This document shows positions 1-9,927 of a DNA stretch of 64,000 nucleotides, in pieces. Below the pieces are notes generated by a model. It made no database searches. It was not told where the DNA came from and saw only the letters and a list, made by a program, of their open reading frames with translations. The stretch spans positions 1 through 64,000 of the forward strand of contig CABXSO010000002.1 of NCBI GenBank assembly GCA_902514945.1. The letters run 5' to 3'. Numbering within the stretch: the stretch's first letter is position 1; every line of letters begins with the position of its first letter. The translations under genes and the position numbers were made by a program. This DNA is from an uncultured Pelagibacteraceae bacterium (GTDB lineage: Bacteria > Pseudomonadota > Alphaproteobacteria > Pelagibacterales > Pelagibacteraceae).

Positions 1-600
1 GAGCCCCTAGATATTGAAACAATTGAAAGTAAAATTTCCAAAAAAGTTGATGTAGAAAAGACATTATTAAAACTACAAAGTGAATATTCTGATCGGGGAA
101 TAAATTTAATTTGTATTTCAAAAAAGTGGTCGTTTAGAACTTCCTCTTCCTTATCTGGTTTGATGCAACAAGAAAAAACTTTTGAAAAAAAATTATCCCG
201 TGCAGCAATTGAAACACTTGCAATTATTGTTTATCATCAACCAGTTACAAGATCCGAAATTGAAGAGATAAGAGGTGTTGCATTTGGAACGAATACTCTT
301 GATATTTTAATGGAGTTAAATTGGGTTAAACCAGGCGGTAGAAAGGATGTACCAGGAAAACCAATTCAGTATGTGACTACAGATGATTTTTTGAGTCATT
401 TTAATCTTCAAAAATTATCTGATTTGCCAACTGTGGATGAATTAGGGGCGGCTGGATTAATAGACAATACAAATATCGATAGTGCTATTTTTGGGACAGG
501 CAAATTTTATAAAGAAAAAGAAAACAACAAAAAAGAAGATATTTATTCAAATATAGATGAAATGTTAAGTAGCACATTAGAGTCAGATGATAAAAAATAA
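1..600 (+). CDS. scpB: Segregation and condensation protein B (5' truncated by window edge)
   Basis: The frame is open from base 1 (EPLDIETIESKISKKVDVEK...). The winged-helix ScpB core AAIETLAIIVYHQPVTRSEIEEIRGV is present, and tatABC follows as in many alphaproteobacteria. Confidence 0.93.
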   Translation, partial: EPLDIETIESKISKKVDVEKTLLKLQSEYSDRGINLICISKKWSFRTSSSLSGLMQQEKTFEKKLSRAAIETLAIIVYHQPVTRSEIEEIRGVAFGTNTLDILMELNWVKPGGRKDVPGKPIQYVTTDDFLSHFNLQKLSDLPTVDELGAAGLIDNTNIDSAIFGTGKFYKEKENNKKEDIYSNIDEMLSSTLESDDKK

Positions 601-664
601 GACTTTATATTTAGATTAAAAAAGTCACTTTCAAATTGATAATAAAAGATATATAAGATTTCTT

Positions 665-865
665 ATGAGCATTGGAATTTGGCAAATAGCAATAGTAGTT
701 ATACTTGTTGTTCTTCTTTTTGGTAGAGGCAAAATATCTAGTTTGATGGGTGACGTTGCTAAAGGCATTAAAAGTTTTAAAAAGGGGATGGCATCAGATG
801 TTACTGATGACAATGAACCTAAAAATATTTCCAAAGATAATCAAGATAGCGATAAAAAAGATTAA
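665..865 (+). CDS. tatA: Sec-independent translocase TatA
   Basis: Short N-terminal TM, then amphipathic [24 protein letters not shown]; next to tatB and tatC. Confidence 0.93.
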   Translation: MSIGIWQIAIVVILVVLLFGRGKISSLMGDVAKGIKSFKKGMASDVTDDNEPKNISKDNQDSDKKD

Positions 866-870
866 ATCAC

Positions 871-1080
871 ATGCCTACTATTGGTTGGTTTGAGATCTTA
901 ATTGTAGTAGCCATAGCCATAGTTGTTCTTGGTCCAAAAGATTTTCCTATAATGTTAAAAAAAGTCGGATCTTGGATTGGTGCTGGTAAAAAATACATTA
1001 ACAATATTCAAAATGAAGTTTCAAATATTGATATTGAGGATAGTAAGGTAGAAAAAAAAGAAGATAAAAAAGATGAATAA
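871..1080 (+). CDS. tatB: Sec-independent translocase TatB
   Basis: TatB-like N-terminus (GWFEILIVVAIAIVVLGPKDFP) located between tatA and tatC. Confidence 0.88.
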   Translation: MPTIGWFEILIVVAIAIVVLGPKDFPIMLKKVGSWIGAGKKYINNIQNEVSNIDIEDSKVEKKEDKKDE

Positions 1081-1843
1081 TGAGGAGAAAGAAGGTGGCT
1101 TCACAAGTCACTTAGTAGAATTAAGAAAAAGATTAATACATAGTTTTATTTTTCTTATGATTTTTTTTGTAGGTTGTTACTTTTTTGCAGAACATTTGTA
1201 TGGTTTTCTTGTTGATCCCTTTGCTCAGGCAGTCAAAGATGATGGAAACAATAGAAGATTAATTTTTACAGCACTACAAGAAACATTTTTAACCTATCTA
1301 AAAATTTCATTTTTCACAGCATTTTTTGTAACGTGTCCATTTATATTAATACAAATCTGGAAATTTATTGCGCCAGGCCTTTACAAGCATGAGAAGAACG
1401 CAATATTACCATATCTAATATTAACACCTGTCCTTTTTTTTCTAGGTGGTATGCTGGTTTATTACTTAATAATGCCTTTAGCTATAAAGTTTTTTTTATC
1501 ATTCGAAAGTACGGGACTATCAACAAATTTACCGATCCAATTAGAAGCCAAAGTAAATGAATATCTTTCATTGGTTATGAAGTTGATTTTTGCATTTGGT
1601 ATAAGTTTTCAATTACCTGTTGTTTTAAGTCTATTGGCAAGAATAGGAATTGTTGACTCTGAATTTTTAAAAAAAAGAAGAAAATATGTTGTGGTGATAA
1701 TTTTTGCTGCAGCAGCGTTACTAACACCTCCAGATCCTGTCACCCAAATAGGTCTAGCTATACCATTGTTAATTTTATATGAATTATCTATTTTTTCTGT
1801 AAAATTTATAGAAGATAAAAAATTAAAAGACTCAAATGCATAA
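1073..1843 (+). CDS. tatC: Twin-arginine translocase subunit TatC
   Basis: HLVELRKRLIHS start, six TM segments, LTPPDP motif. Confidence 0.96.
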   Translation: MNNEEKEGGFTSHLVELRKRLIHSFIFLMIFFVGCYFFAEHLYGFLVDPFAQAVKDDGNNRRLIFTALQETFLTYLKISFFTAFFVTCPFILIQIWKFIAPGLYKHEKNAILPYLILTPVLFFLGGMLVYYLIMPLAIKFFLSFESTGLSTNLPIQLEAKVNEYLSLVMKLIFAFGISFQLPVVLSLLARIGIVDSEFLKKRRKYVVVIIFAAAALLTPPDPVTQIGLAIPLLILYELSIFSVKFIEDKKLKDSNA

Positions 1844-3095
1844 TTTAAAAGAAATTAGAAAGAATTTTGATTTTTTTAAAAAGTCTCTTGAGGGAAGATT
1901 TGTCAAAATTGATTTTAATCAAATTAAAGATTTGGATATTCAAAATAGAAGTTTTATCCAAGAAAAAGAGAGTTTAGAAAATGAAAAAAAAGAGATATCA
2001 AAATCTAAAGACCAAAAACTATTTGAAAAATCAAAAAAAATTTCAACCGAAATAGAAAAAATTTCTAAACAACAAAAAAAAATAAAAGATGAACTTGACC
2101 AAATATTATCTATTATACCAAATATTCCCCACAAAGATGTTCCACTTGGAAAAGATGAAAATGACAATGTGGAATTAATGAAATCTGGTCAAACACCTAA
2201 TTTTGATTTTAAACCACTATCTCATTACCAATTAGGCGAAAAACTGGGTATGCTTGATTTTGATTTAGCAACAAAAACCACAGGTTCACGTTTTGTATTT
2301 GTCAAAAATAAATTAGCATTATTAGAGAGAGCTATTTCAAACTTTATGTTAGATACTCACATTTCAAAAAATGGTTATGAGGAAATTTCCCCTCCTTTAT
2401 TAGCCTCAGAAAATACAATGTTTGGCACTGGTCAACTCCCCAAATTTGAAAATGATCAATTTGAAGTTAAACTAGAAGAGGGAAGTGACCGAAAATTTTT
2501 AATACCTACAGCAGAAGTAATCTTGACCAACATTGTCAAAGATAAAATTATTAATACAAAAGACCTACCAATGAGATTTGTTGCTTCTACCCCTTGTTTT
2601 AGAAAAGAAGCGGGCAGTTATGGTAAAGATACCAAAGGTATGATCAGACAACATCAATTTTATAAAGTTGAAATGGTCAGTATTGTTGAGCAAGAGAAGT
2701 GTTTAGAAGAATTGGAAAGAATGACAAAGTGTGCAACATCAATTTTAGATCTTTTGGAATTACCTTACAGAAAGATGATTTTATGTAGTGGTGATATGGG
2801 TTTTAGTGCTGAAAAAACTTACGATATTGAAGTTTGGCTTCCTTCTGAGAATAAATACAGAGAAATTTCCTCTTGTTCATCTTGTTCTACGTTTCAAGCA
2901 GTAAGAATGAAAGCGAGATATAAGAGTAAAAAAAATGAAACTCTTTTTGTGGGTACTCTAAATGGTAGTGGCTTAGCAGTTGGAAGAACTTTAATAGCAA
3001 TTTTAGAAAATTATCAAAAAAAAGATGGTTCGGTTACAATTCCAAAAGTTTTAAGACCTTATATGGACAATTTGGAAATAATTTCACTCAAATAA
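1836..3095 (+). CDS. serS: Seryl-tRNA synthetase
   Basis: N-terminal coiled coil and class II motifs (FRKEAGSYGKDTKGMIRQHQFYKVEMV; REISSCSSCSTFQAVRMKARYK; LNGSGLAVGRTLIAILENYQ). Confidence 0.97.
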   Translation: MHNLKEIRKNFDFFKKSLEGRFVKIDFNQIKDLDIQNRSFIQEKESLENEKKEISKSKDQKLFEKSKKISTEIEKISKQQKKIKDELDQILSIIPNIPHKDVPLGKDENDNVELMKSGQTPNFDFKPLSHYQLGEKLGMLDFDLATKTTGSRFVFVKNKLALLERAISNFMLDTHISKNGYEEISPPLLASENTMFGTGQLPKFENDQFEVKLEEGSDRKFLIPTAEVILTNIVKDKIINTKDLPMRFVASTPCFRKEAGSYGKDTKGMIRQHQFYKVEMVSIVEQEKCLEELERMTKCATSILDLLELPYRKMILCSGDMGFSAEKTYDIEVWLPSENKYREISSCSSCSTFQAVRMKARYKSKKNETLFVGTLNGSGLAVGRTLIAILENYQKKDGSVTIPKVLRPYMDNLEIISLK

Positions 3096-3149
3096 AGTTG
3101 TTTTACTCTTTTAGATAGTATAAATAATCAATTTTAATTAAGGAGTTTT

Positions 3150-3437
3150 ATGGATAGTGCAGGAATAGGACAATTTATACCTCTAATTTTAATTTTTGTT
3201 ATTTTTTATTTTTTCTTAATAAGGCCTCAGCAAAAAAAAGTTAAAGAACATAAAGCAATGGTTGAAGGGCTTAAAAAAGGTGACAAAATTGTAACTTCTG
3301 GAGGCATCACAGGAACAATTTCAAGAGTGATAGACAATGACAAGATTGAAGTAGAAATTGCTGATAATGTTACTGTAGAAGTTATCAGGGGCACCGGTGT
3401 GCAGAGTTTGATGAATTCTCAAGAAATAAAGAAATAA
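3150..3437 (+). CDS. yajC: Preprotein translocase subunit YajC
   Basis: TM plus FYFFLIRPQQKKVKEHKAMVEGLKKGDKIVTSGGI, followed by secDF. Confidence 0.95.
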   Translation: MDSAGIGQFIPLILIFVIFYFFLIRPQQKKVKEHKAMVEGLKKGDKIVTSGGITGTISRVIDNDKIEVEIADNVTVEVIRGTGVQSLMNSQEIKK

Positions 3438-3453
3438 TTTTTACAAATATAAA

Positions 3454-5007
3454 GTGCTATATTTCTCTAAATTAAGAATTATTTGTATCACTTTAATATC
3501 TTTATTTTTTATTGTAATTGCATCATCAAATCTTTTAAAATTTGATAACGATTTATTGGACAAAAAAATAAATCTTGGTTTAGATCTGCAAGGCGGTTCA
3601 TATCTATTATTAGAAATTGATAATGATCCAGTAATTGAACAAAAACTTCAAAATTTAACAGTTACTATCAGAAATTATTTTAAAGACAAAGATATTAAAG
3701 TCACAAATTTTAAGCTTATCGAACAAACATTATTATTTTCCACTGATAAAAATTTTCAACAAGTTGTTTTAAATGAATTTCAAGCAGAAGATAGTAAGAT
3801 TAATCCTTATTATCAAAGGTTTAAATCACATCAACTAGATATAGAACAAGAAGAAAATTTTTTTAAAGTTTCTTATTCTAAGCAAGGTATTATTAATCTT
3901 AAAACATCTTCACAAGATCAAGCTTTAGAGATAGTTAGAAGAAGAATTGATGAAATTGGAACTAACGAGCCAAATATTCTTAAAAGAGGTAATGATAGAA
4001 TTTTAGTTGAATTACCTGGATTGGATGATCCAATGAGAATTAAATCATTATTAGGAAAAACAGCAAATTTAACTTTTAGATTTGTAACAAATAGTAACGA
4101 AGATTCTTTTGGTGCAGATAAATTGCAGTTTGAAGACGGCTCAGAAGAAGCAATTGTAAGTAAAAGAATTATCCTTAGTGGAGATAATCTTTTAGATGCT
4201 CAGCCAAGAATGAATAGTGAAACCAATGAGACTGTTGTAACTTTTTCACTTGATAGAGTAGGTGCTAAAAGATTTGGTAAAGCAACATCAAATGGTATTG
4301 GTAAAAGACTAGCTATAGTATTAGACGGAAATATTATTAGTGCACCAGTCATAAGAGATAAAATTGCTACTGGATCTGGTCAAATAAGTGGTGGATTTAC
4401 GTTTCAATCAGCGACTGATCTAGCATTACTTTTAAGATCTGGGGCATTACCGGCCCCTTTAAACATCATTGAGGAAAGAACCGTTGGTCCTGATTTAGGT
4501 CAAGACTCAATTAAGGCAGGTATAATTGCTTTAATTATTGGATTTATTTTAGTAATTCTTTTCATTTTTGTTAAATATAAAATTTTTGGTGCAATTACCA
4601 ATATAACTTTAGTTATAAATTTATTCATACTTATTGGTATTTTAACTTTATTTGAAGCAACATTAACATTACCTGGTATAGCTGGAATTATCTTAACTGT
4701 AGGTATGGCTGTTGATGCAAATGTATTAATTTTTGAGAGAATTAGGGAAGAACTAAAAGATGAAAAAAATAATCTAATTGCCTTTGATAGCGGCTACGTG
4801 AAATCAAGAACTGCAATTTTAGATGCAAATATAACAACTTTATTAGCTGCAATTATTTTATTTTTTATGGGATCTGGTCCAATCAAAGGTTTCTCATTAA
4901 CGTTAGGGATTGGAATATTTACAACACTATTTTCAGTTTATTTCATAGCAAGGTTATTGACTGTCTTATATGTATCTAAAAATAAAGAAAAAGAAGGACT
5001 AATTTAA
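3454..5007 (+). CDS. secD: Protein translocase subunit SecD
   Basis: LGLDLQGGSYLLLEID and AGIILTVGMAVDANVLIFERIREELK motifs. Confidence 0.97.
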   Translation: MLYFSKLRIICITLISLFFIVIASSNLLKFDNDLLDKKINLGLDLQGGSYLLLEIDNDPVIEQKLQNLTVTIRNYFKDKDIKVTNFKLIEQTLLFSTDKNFQQVVLNEFQAEDSKINPYYQRFKSHQLDIEQEENFFKVSYSKQGIINLKTSSQDQALEIVRRRIDEIGTNEPNILKRGNDRILVELPGLDDPMRIKSLLGKTANLTFRFVTNSNEDSFGADKLQFEDGSEEAIVSKRIILSGDNLLDAQPRMNSETNETVVTFSLDRVGAKRFGKATSNGIGKRLAIVLDGNIISAPVIRDKIATGSGQISGGFTFQSATDLALLLRSGALPAPLNIIEERTVGPDLGQDSIKAGIIALIIGFILVILFIFVKYKIFGAITNITLVINLFILIGILTLFEATLTLPGIAGIILTVGMAVDANVLIFERIREELKDEKNNLIAFDSGYVKSRTAILDANITTLLAAIILFFMGSGPIKGFSLTLGIGIFTTLFSVYFIARLLTVLYVSKNKEKEGLI

Positions 5008-5895
5008 ATGATAGCTTTTAATAAACACTATAACAAATTTAATATTGTTTCATTGTTACTAGTGATTGTCTCCTTACTTTTATTAACATTTAAAGGTCTT
5101 AATTTTGGGATAGATTTCAAGGGAGGAACTCTTATCGAATTGAGGAGCTCAGACTCAAAAATAAATGTCTCTTCATTAAGAGATAATTTAAATCAGATGA
5201 ATTTAGGTGATGTCTCAGTAAAAAATTTTGGTAATGAAAAAGACTTTTTAATTAAATTTGAAAATAGCGATGATAAGAATGTTATTGAGAAAATCAAAAA
5301 AAGTTTAGACGGATCATTTGGTAATGTTTTTAACTTTAGGCGAGTTGAAAATGTTGGTCCGAAAGTAAGTGCCGAATTATTAAAATCTGGTGTAATAGCT
5401 ATATCAGTTGCTTTAGCTTTAATGCTTATTTATATTTGGATAAGATTTGAATGGCAGTTTAGTTTGGGTGCGATAATGGCTTTGTTTCACGATGTTATAG
5501 TCACTCTAGGCATCTTTTCTTTGATGAGTCTTGAAATAAATTTGTCAATTATAGCAGCAGTGTTGACGATAGTCGGATATTCTATGAATGATACGGTTGT
5601 TATATTTGATAGAGTAAGAGAAAATTTAAGAAAATACTCGGATATCAAAATTTTTGAATTAACAAATATTTCAATCAATGAAACTTTATCTAGAACTTTA
5701 ATAACTTCTATAACTACTTTATTAGCTTTGCTATCAATATTCTTTTTTGGAGGTGAAGTTTTAAAGGGGTTTTCATTAGCAATGATTTTTGGTGTTATAT
5801 TTGGAACTTATTCATCAATTTATATTGCCAATACAGTACTTGTAAGACTTAACGTTTCACAAAAAACAGTTCTTAAAGACGATAGTAAAATTTAA
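5008..5895 (+). CDS. secF: Protein translocase subunit SecF
   Basis: GIDFKGGTLIELR and VGYSMNDTVVIFDRVRENLR motifs. Confidence 0.97.
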   Translation: MIAFNKHYNKFNIVSLLLVIVSLLLLTFKGLNFGIDFKGGTLIELRSSDSKINVSSLRDNLNQMNLGDVSVKNFGNEKDFLIKFENSDDKNVIEKIKKSLDGSFGNVFNFRRVENVGPKVSAELLKSGVIAISVALALMLIYIWIRFEWQFSLGAIMALFHDVIVTLGIFSLMSLEINLSIIAAVLTIVGYSMNDTVVIFDRVRENLRKYSDIKIFELTNISINETLSRTLITSITTLLALLSIFFFGGEVLKGFSLAMIFGVIFGTYSSIYIANTVLVRLNVSQKTVLKDDSKI

Positions 5896-5905
5896 TATAA
5901 ATTTT
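5887..5905. terminator. Probable bidirectional hairpin at secF/puuD-like convergence
   Basis: AAAATTTA-ATA-TAAATTTT, a perfect 8-bp stem containing the overlapping stop codons of both convergent genes. Confidence 0.5.
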
Positions 5906-6494
5906 GTGCAGCTACCATAGTTAGTAGCATTGGTAATGATAAAAGTGTATTTGTCCTTGAAAACAACATTGCAGTTTTTGCAGATTTAGCTTTTAATTCA
6001 GGTTCGCATTCTACAATTCCAAGTGCTCTTTTTTGGTTTGGCCAAATTACAAACCAAACATTAAAGGCCATAATAATACCCAACCACATTCCAATTCCAA
6101 TTGCAGTATGCTTTGGTACACCTGAACCTAAACTTAAAGTCATAGCATCATGCAGGTATCCATTTAATCCAGCTACTATTAACCCAGATAAAATTGTAAA
6201 AGCTGCTGCCCATCTAAAATAAAAAAGTGCTGCAGGGGCAATTACTTTTCCGATAGCAGGTTTTTGCTCATCTGGAATTTTCCCCATGTTCGGTATTTGA
6301 ACAAAATTAAAATACCAAAGTAGCCCGATCCACATTATACCAACTATCACGTGAACATATCTTGCTAAACCACTCCAAAAAATTCTGTCAAAACTGAAAC
6401 CATCATTTTGATAAAATAAACCAATAAATAAAATGATAGCAATTGCGAGTGAAGCATGAACTGTTTTGGATAATGATGACAACATATTAATCAT
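5892..6494 (-). CDS. Membrane protein of the PuuD / urate oxidase N-terminal domain family
   Basis: Multi-TM protein with WSGLARYVHVIVGIMWIGLLWYFNFVQIPNMGKIPDEQK and FNVWFVIWPNQKRALG. Confidence 0.75.
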   Translation of the reverse strand: MINMLSSLSKTVHASLAIAIILFIGLFYQNDGFSFDRIFWSGLARYVHVIVGIMWIGLLWYFNFVQIPNMGKIPDEQKPAIGKVIAPAALFYFRWAAAFTILSGLIVAGLNGYLHDAMTLSLGSGVPKHTAIGIGMWLGIIMAFNVWFVIWPNQKRALGIVECEPELKAKSAKTAMLFSRTNTLLSLPMLLTMVAAQNLY

Positions 6495-6519
6495 ATATAT
6501 ACTTATATACTATTTTTAA

Positions 6520-9375
6520 TTAATTCAAAAGTGGTTTCAAAAATTTACCTGTATAACTTTCGTTAATTTTACAAATTTCCTCTGGCTTTCCTTCTGCAAT
6601 TATCTTACCACCTTTTACACCTCCCTCTGGTCCCATATCGACAATATAATCTGCAGTTTTAATCACATCTAAATTATGTTCAATCACTACTACAGTGTTT
6701 CCTAATGCGACAAAAGTGTGAAGTATCTCTAATAGTTTTTTAATATCATGTTGATGTAATCCTGTTGTAGGTTCATCTAAAATATACATGGTTCTTCCTG
6801 TTGATCTTTTGGATAATTCTTTAGCTAATTTGATTCTTTGAGCTTCACCACCAGATAAAGTTGTAGCTTGTTGACCAATTTTTATATACCCCAAACCAAC
6901 CTTCTTAAGAGTAAGTAATTTTGTTTTGATATTAGATATATTTTCAAAGTATTCACATCCTTCATCAACGGTCATATTCAAGACATCAGCGATACTTTTA
7001 TCTTTAAACTTGATTTCTAAAGTTTCTCTATTATATCGAGTGCCCTTACATTCATCGCATTGAATATATACATCAGGCAGAAAATGCATTTCATAAGTAA
7101 TTACACCATCTCCTTCACAAGCTTCACATCTACCACCCTTTACATTAAATGAAAATCTCCCAGGCTTATAACCTCTAGATTTTGACTCAGGTAATCCAGT
7201 AAACCAATCTCTGATTGGTCCAAAAGCACCAGTGTACGTTGCTGGATTTGATCTTGGTGTTCTACCGATTGGTGATTGATCGATATCAATTATCTTGTCA
7301 ATCAATTCAGTTCCTTTAAATCCTTTAAATGGTTTTGGTATTTTTCTCGATTTATTATTATTTAATGTAAGATTTAAGGCATTGTATAAAGTTTGAAGCA
7401 CTAGTGTAGACTTACCACTACCAGACACGCCTGTTACACATGTCAAACTTCCTAAAGGAATTTTAAGGTTTACATTATTAAGATTATTACCTGTTGCGCC
7501 TGTAATTTCTAAAAATCTTCCATTCTTAGCCAATCTTCTCTTTGTAGGCACATTTATCTTAAATTTGTTAGATAAGTATTTTCCAGTAATACTATTTTGA
7601 TTTTGACTTATTTCTTTAATTGATCCTTGGGCAACTATTTCACCACCTCTATTTCCAGCTTCTGGCCCAAGATCAATTATATGATCTGCATTTTCCATCG
7701 TTTCAGTGTCGTGTTCAACTACAACGACTGTATTACCTAAATCTCTCAATCTTTTAAGAGCATTAATTAATTTAACATTATCTTTTTGATGAAGTCCAAT
7801 TGATGGTTCATCTAATACATATAAAACACCTGTTAATCCCGAGCCAATTTGTGATGCTAATCTTATTCTTTGTGCTTCTCCACCAGACAACGTTCCAGAT
7901 TCTCTTGATAAAGTTAAGTAATCAAGACCTACATTTAATAAAAAATTTAATCTTTCATTAATTTCTTTTAAAATATGTTCGGCAATTTTTACTTGTCTCT
8001 TATCTAAATTATTTTTTAGATTATCAAACCATACTGCAGCATCTGATATCGATTTTTCAGTCACTTCACTAATATGAAGATCATCTATCTTAACACATAA
8101 TGCTTCATCTTTTAATCTATGACCATTACATCTTTCACATTTAGTATCTGATTGATATTGAGCAATTTCCTCTCTTTTCCAATCACTGTCGGTCTCAAGA
8201 TATCTTCTTTCCAGATTATTTATTACTCCTTCAAAAGTTTTTTTATGTGAATATTTCTCATATCCATCATCATACGTAAATTTAATTTCCTCATCGTCAG
8301 ATCCATAAAGAATTATATCCTTTATCTTTTTTGATAATTTTGACCATTTTTCTTCTAAGGAAAATTCATAATGTTTAGCTAGAGAACTTAGTGTTTGAGC
8401 ATAATATAAAGTTGTTGTTTTTGCCCACGGTTCGATAGCACCATCAATTATACTTTTTTTCTCATTTGGTATAACCAAATTTGGATCAACATTTAGTTTT
8501 ATTCCGATACCCTCACATTCTTCACAGGCACCAAATGGACTATTGAAAGAAAATAATCTTGGCTCAATTTCTTCAATTGTAAATCCACTTTCGGGGCATG
8601 CAAATTTTGTTGAAAAAACTAATTTTTCTATTTTTCTAAATTTTTTTGGGAGAGTTTCATCTTCATATTCAACAAATATAAGACCATTTGCTAACTGTAT
8701 TGAAGTTTCTATAGCCTCTGCTAATCGATTTCCCAAGGTTGAGTTTAGAACTATTCTATCAACAAGTATTGATATGTCATGTTTAATTTTCTTATTGAGT
8801 TCAGGAACTTTTTCTATGTCGTATAAAACATCGTCAATTTTAATTTTTCTAAAACCTCTTTTTTTATAATTTAAAATTTCTTTTCTATATTCACCTTTCC
8901 TTCCTCTTACCACTGGAGCATAAAGATAAATCGTTGATTTTTTTGGTAATTTTTTAATTTTATCTACTATTTGAGTGACTGTTTGAGACTCTATGGGTTT
9001 TCCAGTGAAAGGTGAGTACGGAATGCCTGCTCTAGCATACAAAACTCTCATGTAATCATAAATTTCAGTAACTGTTGCTACAGTAGACCTTGGATTTTTA
9101 GATGTATTCTTTTGTTCGATTGATATTGCAGGACTTAAACCCTCAATTAAATCAACGTTTGGCTTTTTCATCTTATCTAGAAACTGCCTTGCGTATGCTG
9201 ATAAGCTTTCAACATACCTTCTTTGACCTTCAGCATAAATTGTATCAAATGCTAGTGAAGATTTTCCCGAACCGGATAGGCCCGTTATTACAACAAATTT
9301 ATCTTTAGGAATTTCTAAAGATAAATTTTTTAAATTATGTTCTTTTGCACCCTTTATAACTATCTTTTTAATCAT
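6520..9375 (-). CDS. uvrA: Excinuclease ABC subunit A
   Basis: Two ABC cassettes, [35 protein letters not shown], and Zn-finger CEACEGDG...CDECKG. Confidence 0.98.
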   Translation of the reverse strand: MIKKIVIKGAKEHNLKNLSLEIPKDKFVVITGLSGSGKSSLAFDTIYAEGQRRYVESLSAYARQFLDKMKKPNVDLIEGLSPAISIEQKNTSKNPRSTVATVTEIYDYMRVLYARAGIPYSPFTGKPIESQTVTQIVDKIKKLPKKSTIYLYAPVVRGRKGEYRKEILNYKKRGFRKIKIDDVLYDIEKVPELNKKIKHDISILVDRIVLNSTLGNRLAEAIETSIQLANGLIFVEYEDETLPKKFRKIEKLVFSTKFACPESGFTIEEIEPRLFSFNSPFGACEECEGIGIKLNVDPNLVIPNEKKSIIDGAIEPWAKTTTLYYAQTLSSLAKHYEFSLEEKWSKLSKKIKDIILYGSDDEEIKFTYDDGYEKYSHKKTFEGVINNLERRYLETDSDWKREEIAQYQSDTKCERCNGHRLKDEALCVKIDDLHISEVTEKSISDAAVWFDNLKNNLDKRQVKIAEHILKEINERLNFLLNVGLDYLTLSRESGTLSGGEAQRIRLASQIGSGLTGVLYVLDEPSIGLHQKDNVKLINALKRLRDLGNTVVVVEHDTETMENADHIIDLGPEAGNRGGEIVAQGSIKEISQNQNSITGKYLSNKFKINVPTKRRLAKNGRFLEITGATGNNLNNVNLKIPLGSLTCVTGVSGSGKSTLVLQTLYNALNLTLNNNKSRKIPKPFKGFKGTELIDKIIDIDQSPIGRTPRSNPATYTGAFGPIRDWFTGLPESKSRGYKPGRFSFNVKGGRCEACEGDGVITYEMHFLPDVYIQCDECKGTRYNRETLEIKFKDKSIADVLNMTVDEGCEYFENISNIKTKLLTLKKVGLGYIKIGQQATTLSGGEAQRIKLAKELSKRSTGRTMYILDEPTTGLHQHDIKKLLEILHTFVALGNTVVVIEHNLDVIKTADYIVDMGPEGGVKGGKIIAEGKPEEICKINESYTGKFLKPLLN

Positions 9376-9466
9376 ATTTTTTGTTGCTTTGACTTAATAA
9401 AATTAATATTCAGAGTAAAATTGTGATATAGTTTAAATAACTTAATTTAACAATTAATAAAATATT

Positions 9467-9922
9467 ATGGCTGGGAGTTTAAATAAAGTACTTTTAATTG
9501 GTCGTTTGGGCGCAGATCCAGAAGTTAAACAAATGGTAAATGGTAAAAGTGTTGCTAGGTTAAGCCTTGCTACAAGTCAATCTTGGAAAGATAAGAATAC
9601 GGGTGAAAAAAAAGAGAAAACAGAGTGGCACCGTATAGTTGTATTTAACGAAGGTTTAGTAAATGTAGTTCAACAATATTTAAAAAAAGGAGCACAAATT
9701 TATGTAGAAGGACAATTAACTACAAGAAAGTGGAAAGATGAACAATCTGGACAAGATAAATATTCTACTGAAATTGTAATCCAAGGTTACAATTCCTCGT
9801 TAACTATGCTAGGTGGTGGTAATTCTGGTGGAGGAATTGCAAACGATAATTCACAAATATCAAATAATACTGAAGATTTATCTCAAGTACAAAATGATAT
9901 GGATGATGATATTCCATTTTAA
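9467..9922 (+). CDS. ssb: Single-stranded DNA-binding protein
   Basis: OB fold ([16 protein letters not shown]...TEWHRIVVF) and acidic tail DMDDDIPF. Confidence 0.97.
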   Translation: MAGSLNKVLLIGRLGADPEVKQMVNGKSVARLSLATSQSWKDKNTGEKKEKTEWHRIVVFNEGLVNVVQQYLKKGAQIYVEGQLTTRKWKDEQSGQDKYSTEIVIQGYNSSLTMLGGGNSGGGIANDNSQISNNTEDLSQVQNDMDDDIPF

Positions 9923-9927
9923 TTCTT

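Noticed and set aside
8560-8620. Apparent loss of a Zn-finger Cys in UvrA (CPESGF instead of CPxCGF)
   Set aside because: To my knowledge this Ser-containing variant is common in alphaproteobacterial UvrA; not specific to this genome.
8543-8869. 108-aa plus-strand ORF
   Set aside because: Antisense to uvrA; the minus-strand frame is clearly coding. The same reasoning applies to 9102-9308, 10422-10628, 11481-11762, 13329-13544, 14300-14488, 50458-50733, 56992-57216 and 63114-63416.
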